From positions 1 through 64,000 of the forward strand of contig CACJOY010000001.1 in assembly GCA_902595125.1 (NCBI GenBank): a stretch of DNA of 64,000 bases, written 5' to 3'. A model generated the notes under the pieces. That model was not told the DNA's origin, made no database searches, and saw only the letters and a program-made list of their open reading frames with translations. Below, piece by piece: positions 47,161 to 56,389 of this stretch; the stretch's first letter is position 1, and every line of letters begins with the position of its first letter. This DNA is from an uncultured Pelagibacteraceae bacterium. GTDB lineage: Bacteria; Pseudomonadota; Alphaproteobacteria; Pelagibacterales; Pelagibacteraceae. A program made the translations under genes and the position numbers.

Positions 47161-48492
47161 ATGGATCCATTGATTATAGCTATAATAGTTGCAGTTTTTA
47201 CTTTATTGGTACTTTTTTCTGGAATTCCAATTGCTTTTGGTTTGAGTTTTGTTTCGATAGCTCTCTTAGTTTCATTTGAGGGTTTCCAAATGCTTGATGT
47301 TTTTGCTGAAACGTTTTTTGCAGGATTAAACTCTTTTGTTTTACTTTCCATACCGATGTTTATTTTGATGGGAATGGCAGTTGCTAATTCACCAGCAGGA
47401 AAAGATCTATATACAGGATTAGATAGATGGCTTTGGAGAGTACCAGGAGGACTAGTAATTTCTAATATTGGAGCTTGCTCAATTTTTGCAGCCTTGAGTG
47501 GATCTAGTCCAGCAACGTGTGCAGCAATTGGAACAATGGGAATTCCAGAGATGAGGAAAAGAGGATATTCTGATCAAATTGCAACTGGCACTATTGCAGC
47601 TGGTGGAACTTTAGGAGTTTTAATTCCTCCAAGTATTGTTTTAATTGTTTATGGAATCGCAACGGGCACTTCAATCGGAAGATTATTTCTATGTGGTCTT
47701 ATACCAGGTTTCATGTTAGCAGGAATGTTTGCGATTTGGGCTTTAATACACAGTTATTTTATAGATAAAGATGCAGCAAAAGCTTTGAGGAACAGGGTCA
47801 GACCTACTTTGAAAGAAAAACTTGAAGTATTACCAAGAATTCTTCCTTTCTTAGCAATTATCGCTGGAGTTTTGTATGTACTTTATGGAGGAGTTGCAAC
47901 ACCTTCAGAGGCATCTGGTGTGGGAGCATTCCTAGTTTTTGTATTAATTGCAGTTGTATATAAAATTTACCAGCCTAGTAAAATATGGAACATTGTTAAG
48001 GTTTCAATGAAAGAAAGTGTGATGATAATGTTTATTATTGCTGCTTCTTATTTATTTGCTTTTACTTTATCACAGCTATATGTAACCCAGTCTCTTGCCC
48101 AGAGTATGGTAGAATTGAGTTCAAATAAATGGGTAGTATTTATTTTAATAAATATATTTCTTTTAATAGCTGGATTCTTTTTACCTCCAGTTGCTGTCAT
48201 TGTGATGACTTCGGCAATATTACTCCCGGTTATAACAACTTTAGGGTTTGATCCTTATTGGTTTGCAATTGTATTTACTATTAACATGGAGATTGGATTA
48301 ATAACACCGCCTGTTGGATTAAATCTTTATATAATAAAAGGAATTACACCAGATGTTAGCTTGTCTGAAATATTAAAAGGCTCTATACCATTCATGATTA
48401 TAATGGCCTTAGCAATATTAATCTTATGTATTTTTCCTGAGATCGTTACATGGTTACCTGATAAAATAATGGGTAAAGACCTTGGGTTTTAA
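47161..48492 (+). CDS. TRAP transporter large permease (DctM family)
   Basis: SIPMFILMGMAVANSPAGKDLYTGLDRWLWRVPGGLVISNIGACSIFAALSGSSPATCAAIG; LIPPSIVLIVYGI; MEIGLITPPVGLNLYII. Confidence 0.96.
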   Translation: MDPLIIAIIVAVFTLLVLFSGIPIAFGLSFVSIALLVSFEGFQMLDVFAETFFAGLNSFVLLSIPMFILMGMAVANSPAGKDLYTGLDRWLWRVPGGLVISNIGACSIFAALSGSSPATCAAIGTMGIPEMRKRGYSDQIATGTIAAGGTLGVLIPPSIVLIVYGIATGTSIGRLFLCGLIPGFMLAGMFAIWALIHSYFIDKDAAKALRNRVRPTLKEKLEVLPRILPFLAIIAGVLYVLYGGVATPSEASGVGAFLVFVLIAVVYKIYQPSKIWNIVKVSMKESVMIMFIIAASYLFAFTLSQLYVTQSLAQSMVELSSNKWVVFILINIFLLIAGFFLPPVAVIVMTSAILLPVITTLGFDPYWFAIVFTINMEIGLITPPVGLNLYIIKGITPDVSLSEILKGSIPFMIIMALAILILCIFPEIVTWLPDKIMGKDLGF

Positions 48493-49486
48493 AAAAAAAA
48501 TCAATAGAAGAATCTCTGTTGCACCTATGATGGATTGCACTGATAGGCATGATCGATTTTTTTTAAGATTGATGAGCAAAAATGTCATGCTTTATACTGA
48601 GATGGTTGCTACAAAATCAGCAATACATGGAGATAGAAAAAAAATTTTATCTTATAGTCCAGAGGAAAAACCATTAGCTTTACAAGTTGGTGGGTCGAAT
48701 AAAGAAGAATTAGCAGAAGTAGCTAAAATTGCTGAAGACATGGGTTATGATGAAATTAATATAAACTTAGGTTGCCCTAGTAAGAAAGTTCAAAAGAATA
48801 TGTTCGGAGCATGTTTAATGAAAGATCCAGACCTAGTGGCTGAATGTATCAATTCGATGGTAAAATCATGTAAAATTCCCGTAACAGCAAAAACTAGAAT
48901 TGGTTTCGATGATACAGAAGATTTCGATTATTTAAATAATTTCATTCATAAAATGAAAGGTGCCGGATCAAAGACATTCATTTTACATGCAAGAAAAGCT
49001 ATGCTTTCAGGCCTATCTCCAAAACAAAATTTAAATATACCTAAATTAAATTATAAAATGGTTTATGACATTAAAAAAAGAAACGCTGACCTAGAGATAA
49101 TAATTAACGGAGGTATTACAAAAATTGAGGAAATAAATCATCATTTAAACTTTTGTGATGGAGTGATGATTGGAAGATCAATTTATCAAAATCCTTATTT
49201 CTTAACTGAAATTGAAAAAGAAATATTTAAAACGTCATTTAATCCCACCCGCGAACAAGTAGTAGAAAAACTTTTAGAATATTTAAACAAAGAAGTGAAG
49301 TTGGGAACTAAGGTAAATCATATAATGAGACATGCTGTCGGACTATATCATGGTCAGGTGGGATCAAAAGAATGGAAAAGATATTTGAGCGATAATATGA
49401 TGGCAAGAGACTCAGACTTTCAAAAAGCAAAACATATTATGACAATTGTTCAAAATAATGAAAAAGCTAATCAAATTAACTCTTAA
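48482..49486 (+). CDS. dusA: tRNA-dihydrouridine synthase A
   Basis: ISVAPMMDCTDRHDRFFLRLMSKNVMLYTEMV; PLALQVGGSNKEELAEVA; NINLGCPSKKVQKNMFGACLM. TTG start overlapping dctM. Confidence 0.93.
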   Translation: MGFKKKINRRISVAPMMDCTDRHDRFFLRLMSKNVMLYTEMVATKSAIHGDRKKILSYSPEEKPLALQVGGSNKEELAEVAKIAEDMGYDEININLGCPSKKVQKNMFGACLMKDPDLVAECINSMVKSCKIPVTAKTRIGFDDTEDFDYLNNFIHKMKGAGSKTFILHARKAMLSGLSPKQNLNIPKLNYKMVYDIKKRNADLEIIINGGITKIEEINHHLNFCDGVMIGRSIYQNPYFLTEIEKEIFKTSFNPTREQVVEKLLEYLNKEVKLGTKVNHIMRHAVGLYHGQVGSKEWKRYLSDNMMARDSDFQKAKHIMTIVQNNEKANQINS

Positions 49487-50322
49487 TGGAAACATTAAAC
49501 TTATCTGAATTAATTAATCTCTTAATAGTATTGGCATCAGCAGCGGCCGTTGCTGGTTTTATGGCAGGTTTATTAGGAGTAGGAGGGGGAATTATAATGG
49601 TACCAGCACTATACTATGCATTTACAGTTCTAGATTTTGATATCATTACGAGAATGCACTTGTCTGTTGGGACATCTTTAGCCATTATTATTCCAACATC
49701 TATCATCTCAACCAAAACACACATGGAATATGATGCAGTTGATTTCAAAATGGTAAAATCATTTGGTATTTTCATTCTTATAGGAGTAATTGCTGGAACA
49801 TTTTTAGCTGTAAATTTAAAAACACCAGCTTTAATTTTATTTTTTTCAATCTTTTCGTTTATTGTGGGCCTTTTTTTTATTTTTGTCAGGGAGAAACTTA
49901 TGGAAAATCCAAAAAAGATTTCAGATTTAATTAAAAATATTTCAGGAATAATAATCGGTTTCATTTCAGTACCACTTGGAATTGGAGGCGGTTCTTTAAT
50001 GGTTCCTTTCATGAGAACATTCGGTTATGACATAAGAAAATCTATAGGCACCGCAGCTGCCATTGGTTTTTTAATCGCGTTCAGTGGCACCATTACAATG
50101 ATTACTGGAGGAAAATTAATAAACAATGTTAATACTCCGTTTAGTTTAGGATATATAAATCTACTTGGGTTCATTGTATTTGTGCCCGTAACAATGATAA
50201 TGGCAAGAATAGGTGCAAAAGCCGTTTATAAAATTGATAAAAAAATGTTAAGCAAAATATTTGGAACTTTTTTAATTATCGTATCCATAAGATCATTTTT
50301 TGAATATTTATCAATAACTTAA
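49486..50322 (+). CDS. TauE/SafE family (sulfite exporter-like) membrane protein
   Basis: GFMAGLLGVGGGIIMVPALYY and ISVPLGIGGGSLMVPFMRTFGYDIRKSIGTAAAIGF: duplicated TauE/SafE motifs. Confidence 0.92.
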   Translation: METLNLSELINLLIVLASAAAVAGFMAGLLGVGGGIIMVPALYYAFTVLDFDIITRMHLSVGTSLAIIIPTSIISTKTHMEYDAVDFKMVKSFGIFILIGVIAGTFLAVNLKTPALILFFSIFSFIVGLFFIFVREKLMENPKKISDLIKNISGIIIGFISVPLGIGGGSLMVPFMRTFGYDIRKSIGTAAAIGFLIAFSGTITMITGGKLINNVNTPFSLGYINLLGFIVFVPVTMIMARIGAKAVYKIDKKMLSKIFGTFLIIVSIRSFFEYLSIT

Positions 50323-50325
50323 GAT

Positions 50326-50526
50326 TTAATCAGTCCCCCATTTAATTTTGCTCCAAATTCTTTCATGAAAATAGTAAAAAAAGAGTGGAACTATTGATCC
50401 TACACCTAGTATTCCTGCACCCGTAAATGTTCCAGTGTAGATGTAGCCAAAAATTACCCAATAAACAAAAATGATAAATCTCCAAGAAAAAGTTTTAGCT
50501 ACTGATCTTATCTTTTTATCCGCCAT
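50326..50526 (-). CDS. DUF2061-like small membrane protein
   Basis: KKIRSVAKTFSWRFIIFVYWVIFGYIYTGTFTGAGILGVGSIVPLFFYYFHERIWSKIKWG. Confidence 0.82.
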   Translation of the reverse strand: MADKKIRSVAKTFSWRFIIFVYWVIFGYIYTGTFTGAGILGVGSIVPLFFYYFHERIWSKIKWGTD

Positions 50527-50565
50527 AAAAAAAAAGAGGTGATTTCAGTCTCCCTCCATCACCTC
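50527..50565 (-). promoter_or_regulatory. 5' leader hairpin plus U9 run immediately before the DUF2061 start codon
   Basis: On the minus strand: GAGGTGAT-GGAGGGAGACTGAA-ATCACCTC then TTTTTTTTT then ATG. Confidence 0.65.
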
Positions 50566-50697
50566 ACAGATTAAGATTAATTGATTCTTTACAATTTTAT
50601 GAACACTTAATAGTTGAATTTTTGGAGTTAATGGTTTGAATTTATATAATTTATCAAAGTTTTCACTTAAAGATTGTACTCAATTTAACCACAACAT

Positions 50698-51819
50698 ATG
50701 TATGCAACAAACACAAAAAATTGGTATTTTATAATTATGAGTAAAAAAAAGATTAAAAAAAAAATTCAAAACAATTTCAAAATTTTTAAATCATTCCCAG
50801 AGAGTATTATTAATGAAACAAAAGATAAAATAGGAAATTTTTATCAAAATTTAAAAAAAGATCGAGAAAAAAGAAAATTAAGAACAGAAAAAGAAAAAAA
50901 AATTCAAGAAAAAAAGGAAATTCAACAACAAAAGAAGCAAGCCCAAAAAGATAGAATAAACAGAGCCAAAGAGGAGAAACTTCAAATATTAGCTCAAAAA
51001 AAATTAATTACAGAAAATGAGAAACAAATTCAAAAAAATGAGGAAAAAAGAAAAAAAATTGAGGCCAAAAGTTTAAAAATAGAACAACAAAAAATTAAGG
51101 ATGAGGAAGCTAAAAAATTAAGAGAAGATGCCAGAAGATTAAAGGAAGAAGAATTAAGAATAAAAATTTTAGAGAGACAAAAAATTAGAGAAGAAAAAAA
51201 TAGAGTTAAATTAGAGGAAATAAAATCTAAAGAGTTAGAGGCTCAGAAACGAAGAGAAGACAAAGAAAAGGAGAGACAAGAAAGAAATAGATTAAGAGAT
51301 TTAGAACGACAAAAAAAATTAGATGAGGAGCAAAAACTAAGAGAAGCCGCTAGAAAATTAAAATATGAAGAGGAAAAATTAAGAGAAACTGAAAATAGAT
51401 TAAGACAACTTGAAATAAATAGACAGCAAGAGATAGAAAGACAAATCTTAAAAGAACAAGCTGAGCAGAGAGCTAAAGAGGAAGAGCTTAGAGAAAAAGA
51501 ACAGCAAATTAAGGCTGCTGAAGCTGAAAAATTATTAAAAGAAAAAGAGGAGAGAGAAAGGATTGAAGAATTAAGAAAAGAACAAGAAAAACAAAGGCTT
51601 ATTGAAGAGGAGAGAGCTAAGTTATTAAAAGAGAGAGATGAAGAGGAAGAAAGAATTAAAGAGGAAAATCGAAGAATAAAAGAATGGGAGGATAAATTTG
51701 ATCAAGAACAGAGAACAAGAGAGGAAGAATTAATAAAAAAATTTTACAGCGATAATTCAGAAACACCTAAGATGGAAAATGAGATTAATGATAATCAGGA
51801 TAAAGAGGAGAAAAATTAA
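50698..51819 (+). CDS. Long charged coiled-coil/single-alpha-helix protein (K/E/R/Q-rich)
   Basis: Uninterrupted ORF of K/E/R/Q-rich heptad-like repeats. The true start may be the ATG at 50737 (MSKKKIKKKIQ). Confidence 0.75.
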   Translation: MYATNTKNWYFIIMSKKKIKKKIQNNFKIFKSFPESIINETKDKIGNFYQNLKKDREKRKLRTEKEKKIQEKKEIQQQKKQAQKDRINRAKEEKLQILAQKKLITENEKQIQKNEEKRKKIEAKSLKIEQQKIKDEEAKKLREDARRLKEEELRIKILERQKIREEKNRVKLEEIKSKELEAQKRREDKEKERQERNRLRDLERQKKLDEEQKLREAARKLKYEEEKLRETENRLRQLEINRQQEIERQILKEQAEQRAKEEELREKEQQIKAAEAEKLLKEKEERERIEELRKEQEKQRLIEEERAKLLKERDEEEERIKEENRRIKEWEDKFDQEQRTREEELIKKFYSDNSETPKMENEINDNQDKEEKN

Positions 51820-53274
51820 TTAAATTTTTTGATCATATTCTCCAATCTTGCCTGTTTTTATTAATTTTTCATCTATAAATTTAAAAATATTTAATTTTCT
51901 TTCATCTGACGTTGGGCTTTCAGTCACTACAACTAGTGAGGGTTTGTTAGAGGATGCTCTAATTAAACCCCATGAGCCATCTTCAAATGAAAATCTAACT
52001 CCATTTACAGTAATAATTTCTTTTATTTCTTGATTATCGATTTTTATTTTCTGGTCTTTAATTTTTTTAAACTCCTTTACCATCTCATCAACTACATTAT
52101 ATTTTTCTTCGTCCTTACAGAATGGAGCCATTGTTGGTGATTGATAGGTTATAGGAAGTTCTTTAATAATTTCACTTATTTTTTTACTTTGATTATTTAG
52201 TAGGTGACAAACCTGAATCGCTGAATTGATACCATCATCATAACCATAACCTAATGGTCGGTTGAAAAAAAAATGTCCACTTTTTTCAAATCCAGCTAGT
52301 GCTTTTTCATTATTAACTTTTCTTTTAATGTGGGAATGGCCTGTTTTCCAATATAGAGTTTCACATTCATTTTTATTTAAAACCTCATCAGTTGAGTAAA
52401 GACCTGTTGACTTTACATCTACAATAAACTTTGATTTTTTATGAGTATTTGAAAGGTTTCTTGCAATTAATAAACCTATTTTATCAGAAAAAATTTCTTT
52501 TCCTTCATCATCAATTACCCCCACACGATCACCATCTCCGTCAAAACCAAAACCTATATCTGCATTATTTTCTTTTACTGATTTTGCTATTGCATGAAGC
52601 ATTTCAAGATCTTCAGGATTGGGATTATATTTTGGAAAATTCCAATCTAAATTACAGTCTAATTCAATTACTTCACATCCTATTCCTCTTAGTATATCTG
52701 GAGCAAAAATCCCAGCTGTGCCGTTACCACATGCAACTACAGCTTTAATTTTTTTATTAATTGTATTTTTATTAATCAAGTCTTTTTCATATATCCGCTT
52801 GAAATTTTCAATACTAGTCTCCTTACCATCACCTAATATAAATTTTTCATTAAGAGTTATTTCTTTAAGTTCTTTCATTTCTTCAGGTGCATGTGTTAAA
52901 CCTTTCTTGATACCCATTTTTACTCCGGTCCAACCATTTTCGTTATGACTAGCAGTTACCATTGCTATTGCATCTGCATTAAAATGAAATTGAGCAAAAT
53001 AAACCATTGGTGATAAAGACAACCCTATGTCTTCAACATAACACCCAGTAGAGATTAGACCTTTTTTGAGAGCACTTTTAATTTCTTCACTATAAGACCT
53101 ATAATCATGACCTACTATTACCCTTGGATTATTTTTTTTTGTATGATTGATTATTTGAGATCCTAATCCTTTACCAAGATTCGAAATTCCGAGGAGATTA
53201 ATGTCCTTTTTATACAACCATCTGGCGTCATATTCTCTGAAGCCAAATTGATCAATTTTTAGTTTTTCTGACAT
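51820..53274 (-). CDS. Phosphomannomutase/phosphoglucomutase
   Basis: FREYDARWLY; AIAMVTASHNENGWTGVKMG; IGFGFDGDGDRVGVIDDEG; AGFEKSGHFFFN. Confidence 0.93.
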   Translation of the reverse strand: MSEKLKIDQFGFREYDARWLYKKDINLLGISNLGKGLGSQIINHTKKNNPRVIVGHDYRSYSEEIKSALKKGLISTGCYVEDIGLSLSPMVYFAQFHFNADAIAMVTASHNENGWTGVKMGIKKGLTHAPEEMKELKEITLNEKFILGDGKETSIENFKRIYEKDLINKNTINKKIKAVVACGNGTAGIFAPDILRGIGCEVIELDCNLDWNFPKYNPNPEDLEMLHAIAKSVKENNADIGFGFDGDGDRVGVIDDEGKEIFSDKIGLLIARNLSNTHKKSKFIVDVKSTGLYSTDEVLNKNECETLYWKTGHSHIKRKVNNEKALAGFEKSGHFFFNRPLGYGYDDGINSAIQVCHLLNNQSKKISEIIKELPITYQSPTMAPFCKDEEKYNVVDEMVKEFKKIKDQKIKIDNQEIKEIITVNGVRFSFEDGSWGLIRASSNKPSLVVVTESPTSDERKLNIFKFIDEKLIKTGKIGEYDQKI

Positions 53275-53352
53275 TATTGTTAATTACTTAACCTTTTTTT
53301 GATTTTTTTATTGATATTTTTTTTTTATGTTCTATAAATGTTCTATTGATTT

Positions 53353-53399
53353 ACTGTTTATATAGTATATTAAAATAATACGCATACAACATATAGTTG
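53353..53399 (+). promoter_or_regulatory. Candidate tandem NrdR boxes upstream of nrdA
   Basis: actgtttatatagtat (53353-53368) and atacaacatatagttg (53384-53399), start-to-start 31 bp; a TATAAT lies at 53406-53411. Confidence 0.55.
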
Positions 53400-53432
53400 T
53401 TTTCGTATAATAACAGAATATAATAATAAAAT

Positions 53433-55373
53433 ATGAATAAAATACTGTCTCAAGCATTAAAGAAAGCTGTCTCTGAATATAGCCCAAAGGTTAAAGATGT
53501 AGAAAAAAACAATAAACCTGACCTTTTTTCTCTAAATAGTGAAACTGAACTTTTTCAAAATGAAAAAGGAATTATTATAAAAATTGATCGATCAAGAGAT
53601 TCAAATTTAACTGATTTTGGTAAAGCAACCTTAAAAGACAGATATCTTGGTCAGAATGAATCTTTCCAAGATCTATTTGCACGTGTGGCTAGCTCCTATG
53701 CTGATGATAATTTACACGCTCAAAGAATTTATAATTACATAAGCAACCTATGGTTTATGCCAGCTACTCCAGTTTTGTCTAATGGTGGAACTAAAAGAGG
53801 ACTACCAATTTCTTGTTTTTTAAATGAAGCATCAGATAGTCTAGGTGGTATCTTAGATCTTTGGAGTGAGAATGTTTGGTTAGCTGCAAAAGGTGGTGGT
53901 ATTGGAAGTTATTGGGGCAACCTAAGATCAATTGGTGAAAAAATTGGCAAAGTCGGAAAAACCTCAGGCATAATTCCTTTTATAAAAGTTATGGACTCTT
54001 TGACAATGGCAATTAGCCAAGGATCTTTAAGAAGAGGTTCTGCAGCGTGTTACCTCCCCGTTGATCACCCAGAAATAGAGGAATTTATTGAAATGAGGAG
54101 ACCAACAGGGGGAGATCCAAATAGAAAAGCATTAAATTTACATCATGGTGTTTTAGTTTCAGATTCATTTATGCGAGCTGTTGAAAATGATGAACAGTGG
54201 GCATTAAAAAGCCCTGCAGATGGTACAGTTCAACAAACTATTTCAGCAAGAAATTTATGGATAAGATTATTAACTGCAAGAATTGAAACTGGAGAACCTT
54301 ATATTATTTACATTGATACTGTTAATAGATTAATTCCTCAACATCATAAACTTGCAAATTTAACAGTTAAGACTTCAAATTTATGTAGTGAAATAACTTT
54401 ACCAACAGGAATTGATAAAGATGGAAGAGATAGAACAGCAGTTTGTTGTTTGTCCTCATTAAATTTAGAAAAGTATGATGAATGGAAAGATGATCCTAAC
54501 ATGATTAGTGATGTTATGAGATTTTTGGATAATGTTTTGTCTGATTTCATTTATAAAGCACCTGATCAATTTAAAGACGCAAAATACTCAGCCGAAAGAG
54601 AGAGAAGTGTTGGTTTAGGAGTAATGGGCTTCCATTCCTTTTTACAAAAAAATAAAATTCCCCTTGAATCAGTAATGGCAAAATCATGGAATAAAAAGAT
54701 ATTTAAACAAATTGATGAACAAGTAAATAAAGCATCTAAAGATTTGGCTGAAGAAAGAGGAGCCTGTCCAGATGCAGCGGAGTATGGTTACAAAGAAAGA
54801 TTTTCTAACAAAACTGCAATTGCCCCAACTGCTTCTATTTCAATTATTTGTGGTGGAGCTTCACCTGGGGTCGAACCTATAGCCGCTAACAGTTACACAC
54901 ACAAAACCTTATCTGGATCTTTTAATGTTAGAAATAGATATTTAGAAGAAATCTTAGATAGTTATGGTAAAAATGATGACGAGACTTGGTCTTCAATAAC
55001 CACTAATCAAGGATCTATTTCACACCTTGATTTTTTATCAGATCTAGAAAAAGATGTTTTTAAAACTGCCTTTGAGTTAAATCAAAAATGGATTATTGAA
55101 TTAAGTGGAGACAGAACCCCATTTATTTCACAAGCTCAATCAGTTAACTTGTTTTTGCCAGCAGATGTTCACAAAAAAGAATTACATAGAATTCATTTTG
55201 ATGCCTGGAAGAAAGGTTTAAAAAGCCTTTACTATTGTAGATCAAAATCAATTCAAAGAGCTGAAAATATCAATGATGCTAAATCAACCGATGTCACAGC
55301 TAATGTATATAAATCTAAAAACAAACAATCAACTGAAGAACAAGAATACGAGGAGTGTCTATCATGTCAGTAA
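53433..55373 (+). CDS. nrdA: Class I ribonucleotide reductase large subunit
   Basis: MPATPVLSNGGTKRGLPISCFLNE; NLCSEITLP; CCLSSLNL; TAIAPTASISIICGGASPGVEP; C-terminal CLSC. Confidence 0.95.
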   Translation: MNKILSQALKKAVSEYSPKVKDVEKNNKPDLFSLNSETELFQNEKGIIIKIDRSRDSNLTDFGKATLKDRYLGQNESFQDLFARVASSYADDNLHAQRIYNYISNLWFMPATPVLSNGGTKRGLPISCFLNEASDSLGGILDLWSENVWLAAKGGGIGSYWGNLRSIGEKIGKVGKTSGIIPFIKVMDSLTMAISQGSLRRGSAACYLPVDHPEIEEFIEMRRPTGGDPNRKALNLHHGVLVSDSFMRAVENDEQWALKSPADGTVQQTISARNLWIRLLTARIETGEPYIIYIDTVNRLIPQHHKLANLTVKTSNLCSEITLPTGIDKDGRDRTAVCCLSSLNLEKYDEWKDDPNMISDVMRFLDNVLSDFIYKAPDQFKDAKYSAERERSVGLGVMGFHSFLQKNKIPLESVMAKSWNKKIFKQIDEQVNKASKDLAEERGACPDAAEYGYKERFSNKTAIAPTASISIICGGASPGVEPIAANSYTHKTLSGSFNVRNRYLEEILDSYGKNDDETWSSITTNQGSISHLDFLSDLEKDVFKTAFELNQKWIIELSGDRTPFISQAQSVNLFLPADVHKKELHRIHFDAWKKGLKSLYYCRSKSIQRAENINDAKSTDVTANVYKSKNKQSTEEQEYEECLSCQ

Positions 55374-56380
55374 CAGAAAAAGTTAAAACAACAAATAAGG
55401 AAATAATTCAACCAAAAAAAATGGGTTTGTTAGTAGAAAATCCAGTCTATAAACCTTTTAGATATCCATGGTGTTATGATGCATGGTTAACACAACAAAG
55501 AATTCACTGGTTACCAGAAGAGGTACCATTAGGCGATGATGTTAAAGATTGGCAAAAGAATTTAACTCAATCAGAAAAAAATTTGTTAACTCAAATTTTC
55601 AGATTTTTTACTCAAGCGGATGTTGAGGTCAGTAACTGTTACTTAAGACATTATACGACTGTCTTTAAACCAACGGAAGTTTTAATGATGATGACAGCCT
55701 TTGCCTCAATGGAAACTGTTCACATTGCAGCCTACTCTCATTTACTTGATACAATTGGAATGCCAGAATCTGAATATTCTGCTTTCATGAAATATAAAGA
55801 AATGAAAGATAAATATGATTATATGCAAAACTTTGACATGAGTTCTAAAGAAGATATTGCTAAAACAGTTGCTGTTTTCAGTGCGTTCACTGAAGGTCTC
55901 CAACTTTTTGCAAGTTTCGCAATTTTGCTAAACTTCCCTAGACATAATAAAATGAAAGGTATGGGCCAAATAGTCACTTGGTCGGTTAGGGATGAAACAC
56001 TTCACTGTAATTCAATGATAAGAATTTTTAAAGAATTCATAAAAGAAAATCCAGAAATTTGGAATGCAAAACTAAAAAAAGAACTTTATGAAGCTTGCAG
56101 AACTATCATTGAACATGAAGACGCTTTCATTGATCTTGCTTTTGAGATGGGCCCAATGGAAGGTTTAACTGCACAAGAAGTTAAAGATTACATTAGATTT
56201 ATTGGAAATAGAAGATTAGTTCAATTAGGTCTTGAGCCAATTTATGATGTCGAGAAAAATCCTCTAGGATGGCTTGATACTATGTTAAATGCGGTTGAAC
56301 ATATGAACTTCTTTGAAGGTCGAGCAACAGAATATTCTAAAGCATCGACACAAGGAACTTGGGTAGAGGCTTTCAGTTAA
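55364..56380 (+). CDS. nrdB: Class I ribonucleotide reductase small subunit
   Basis: FASMETVHIAAYSHLLD (E..H...Y metal/radical motif), WSVRDETLHCNSM. Start trimmed to the ATG at 55364, which has SD gaggag inside the nrdA 3' end. Confidence 0.94.
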   Translation: MSVTEKVKTTNKEIIQPKKMGLLVENPVYKPFRYPWCYDAWLTQQRIHWLPEEVPLGDDVKDWQKNLTQSEKNLLTQIFRFFTQADVEVSNCYLRHYTTVFKPTEVLMMMTAFASMETVHIAAYSHLLDTIGMPESEYSAFMKYKEMKDKYDYMQNFDMSSKEDIAKTVAVFSAFTEGLQLFASFAILLNFPRHNKMKGMGQIVTWSVRDETLHCNSMIRIFKEFIKENPEIWNAKLKKELYEACRTIIEHEDAFIDLAFEMGPMEGLTAQEVKDYIRFIGNRRLVQLGLEPIYDVEKNPLGWLDTMLNAVEHMNFFEGRATEYSKASTQGTWVEAFS

Positions 56381-56389
56381 TACTGATAA

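Noticed and set aside
49614-50012. 132-aa minus-strand ORF opposite the TauE/SafE gene
   Set aside because: Shadow ORF inside a gene with clear family motifs; no family features of its own.
50730-50735. TATAAT as -10 box of the coiled-coil gene
   Set aside because: It ends 1 nt before the internal ATG at 50737, so transcription would start after that codon; not usable for it.
52431-52948. Plus-strand ORFs of 105 and 109 aa opposite phosphomannomutase
   Set aside because: Overlap each other and a confident minus-strand gene; His/Leu-rich shadow translation.
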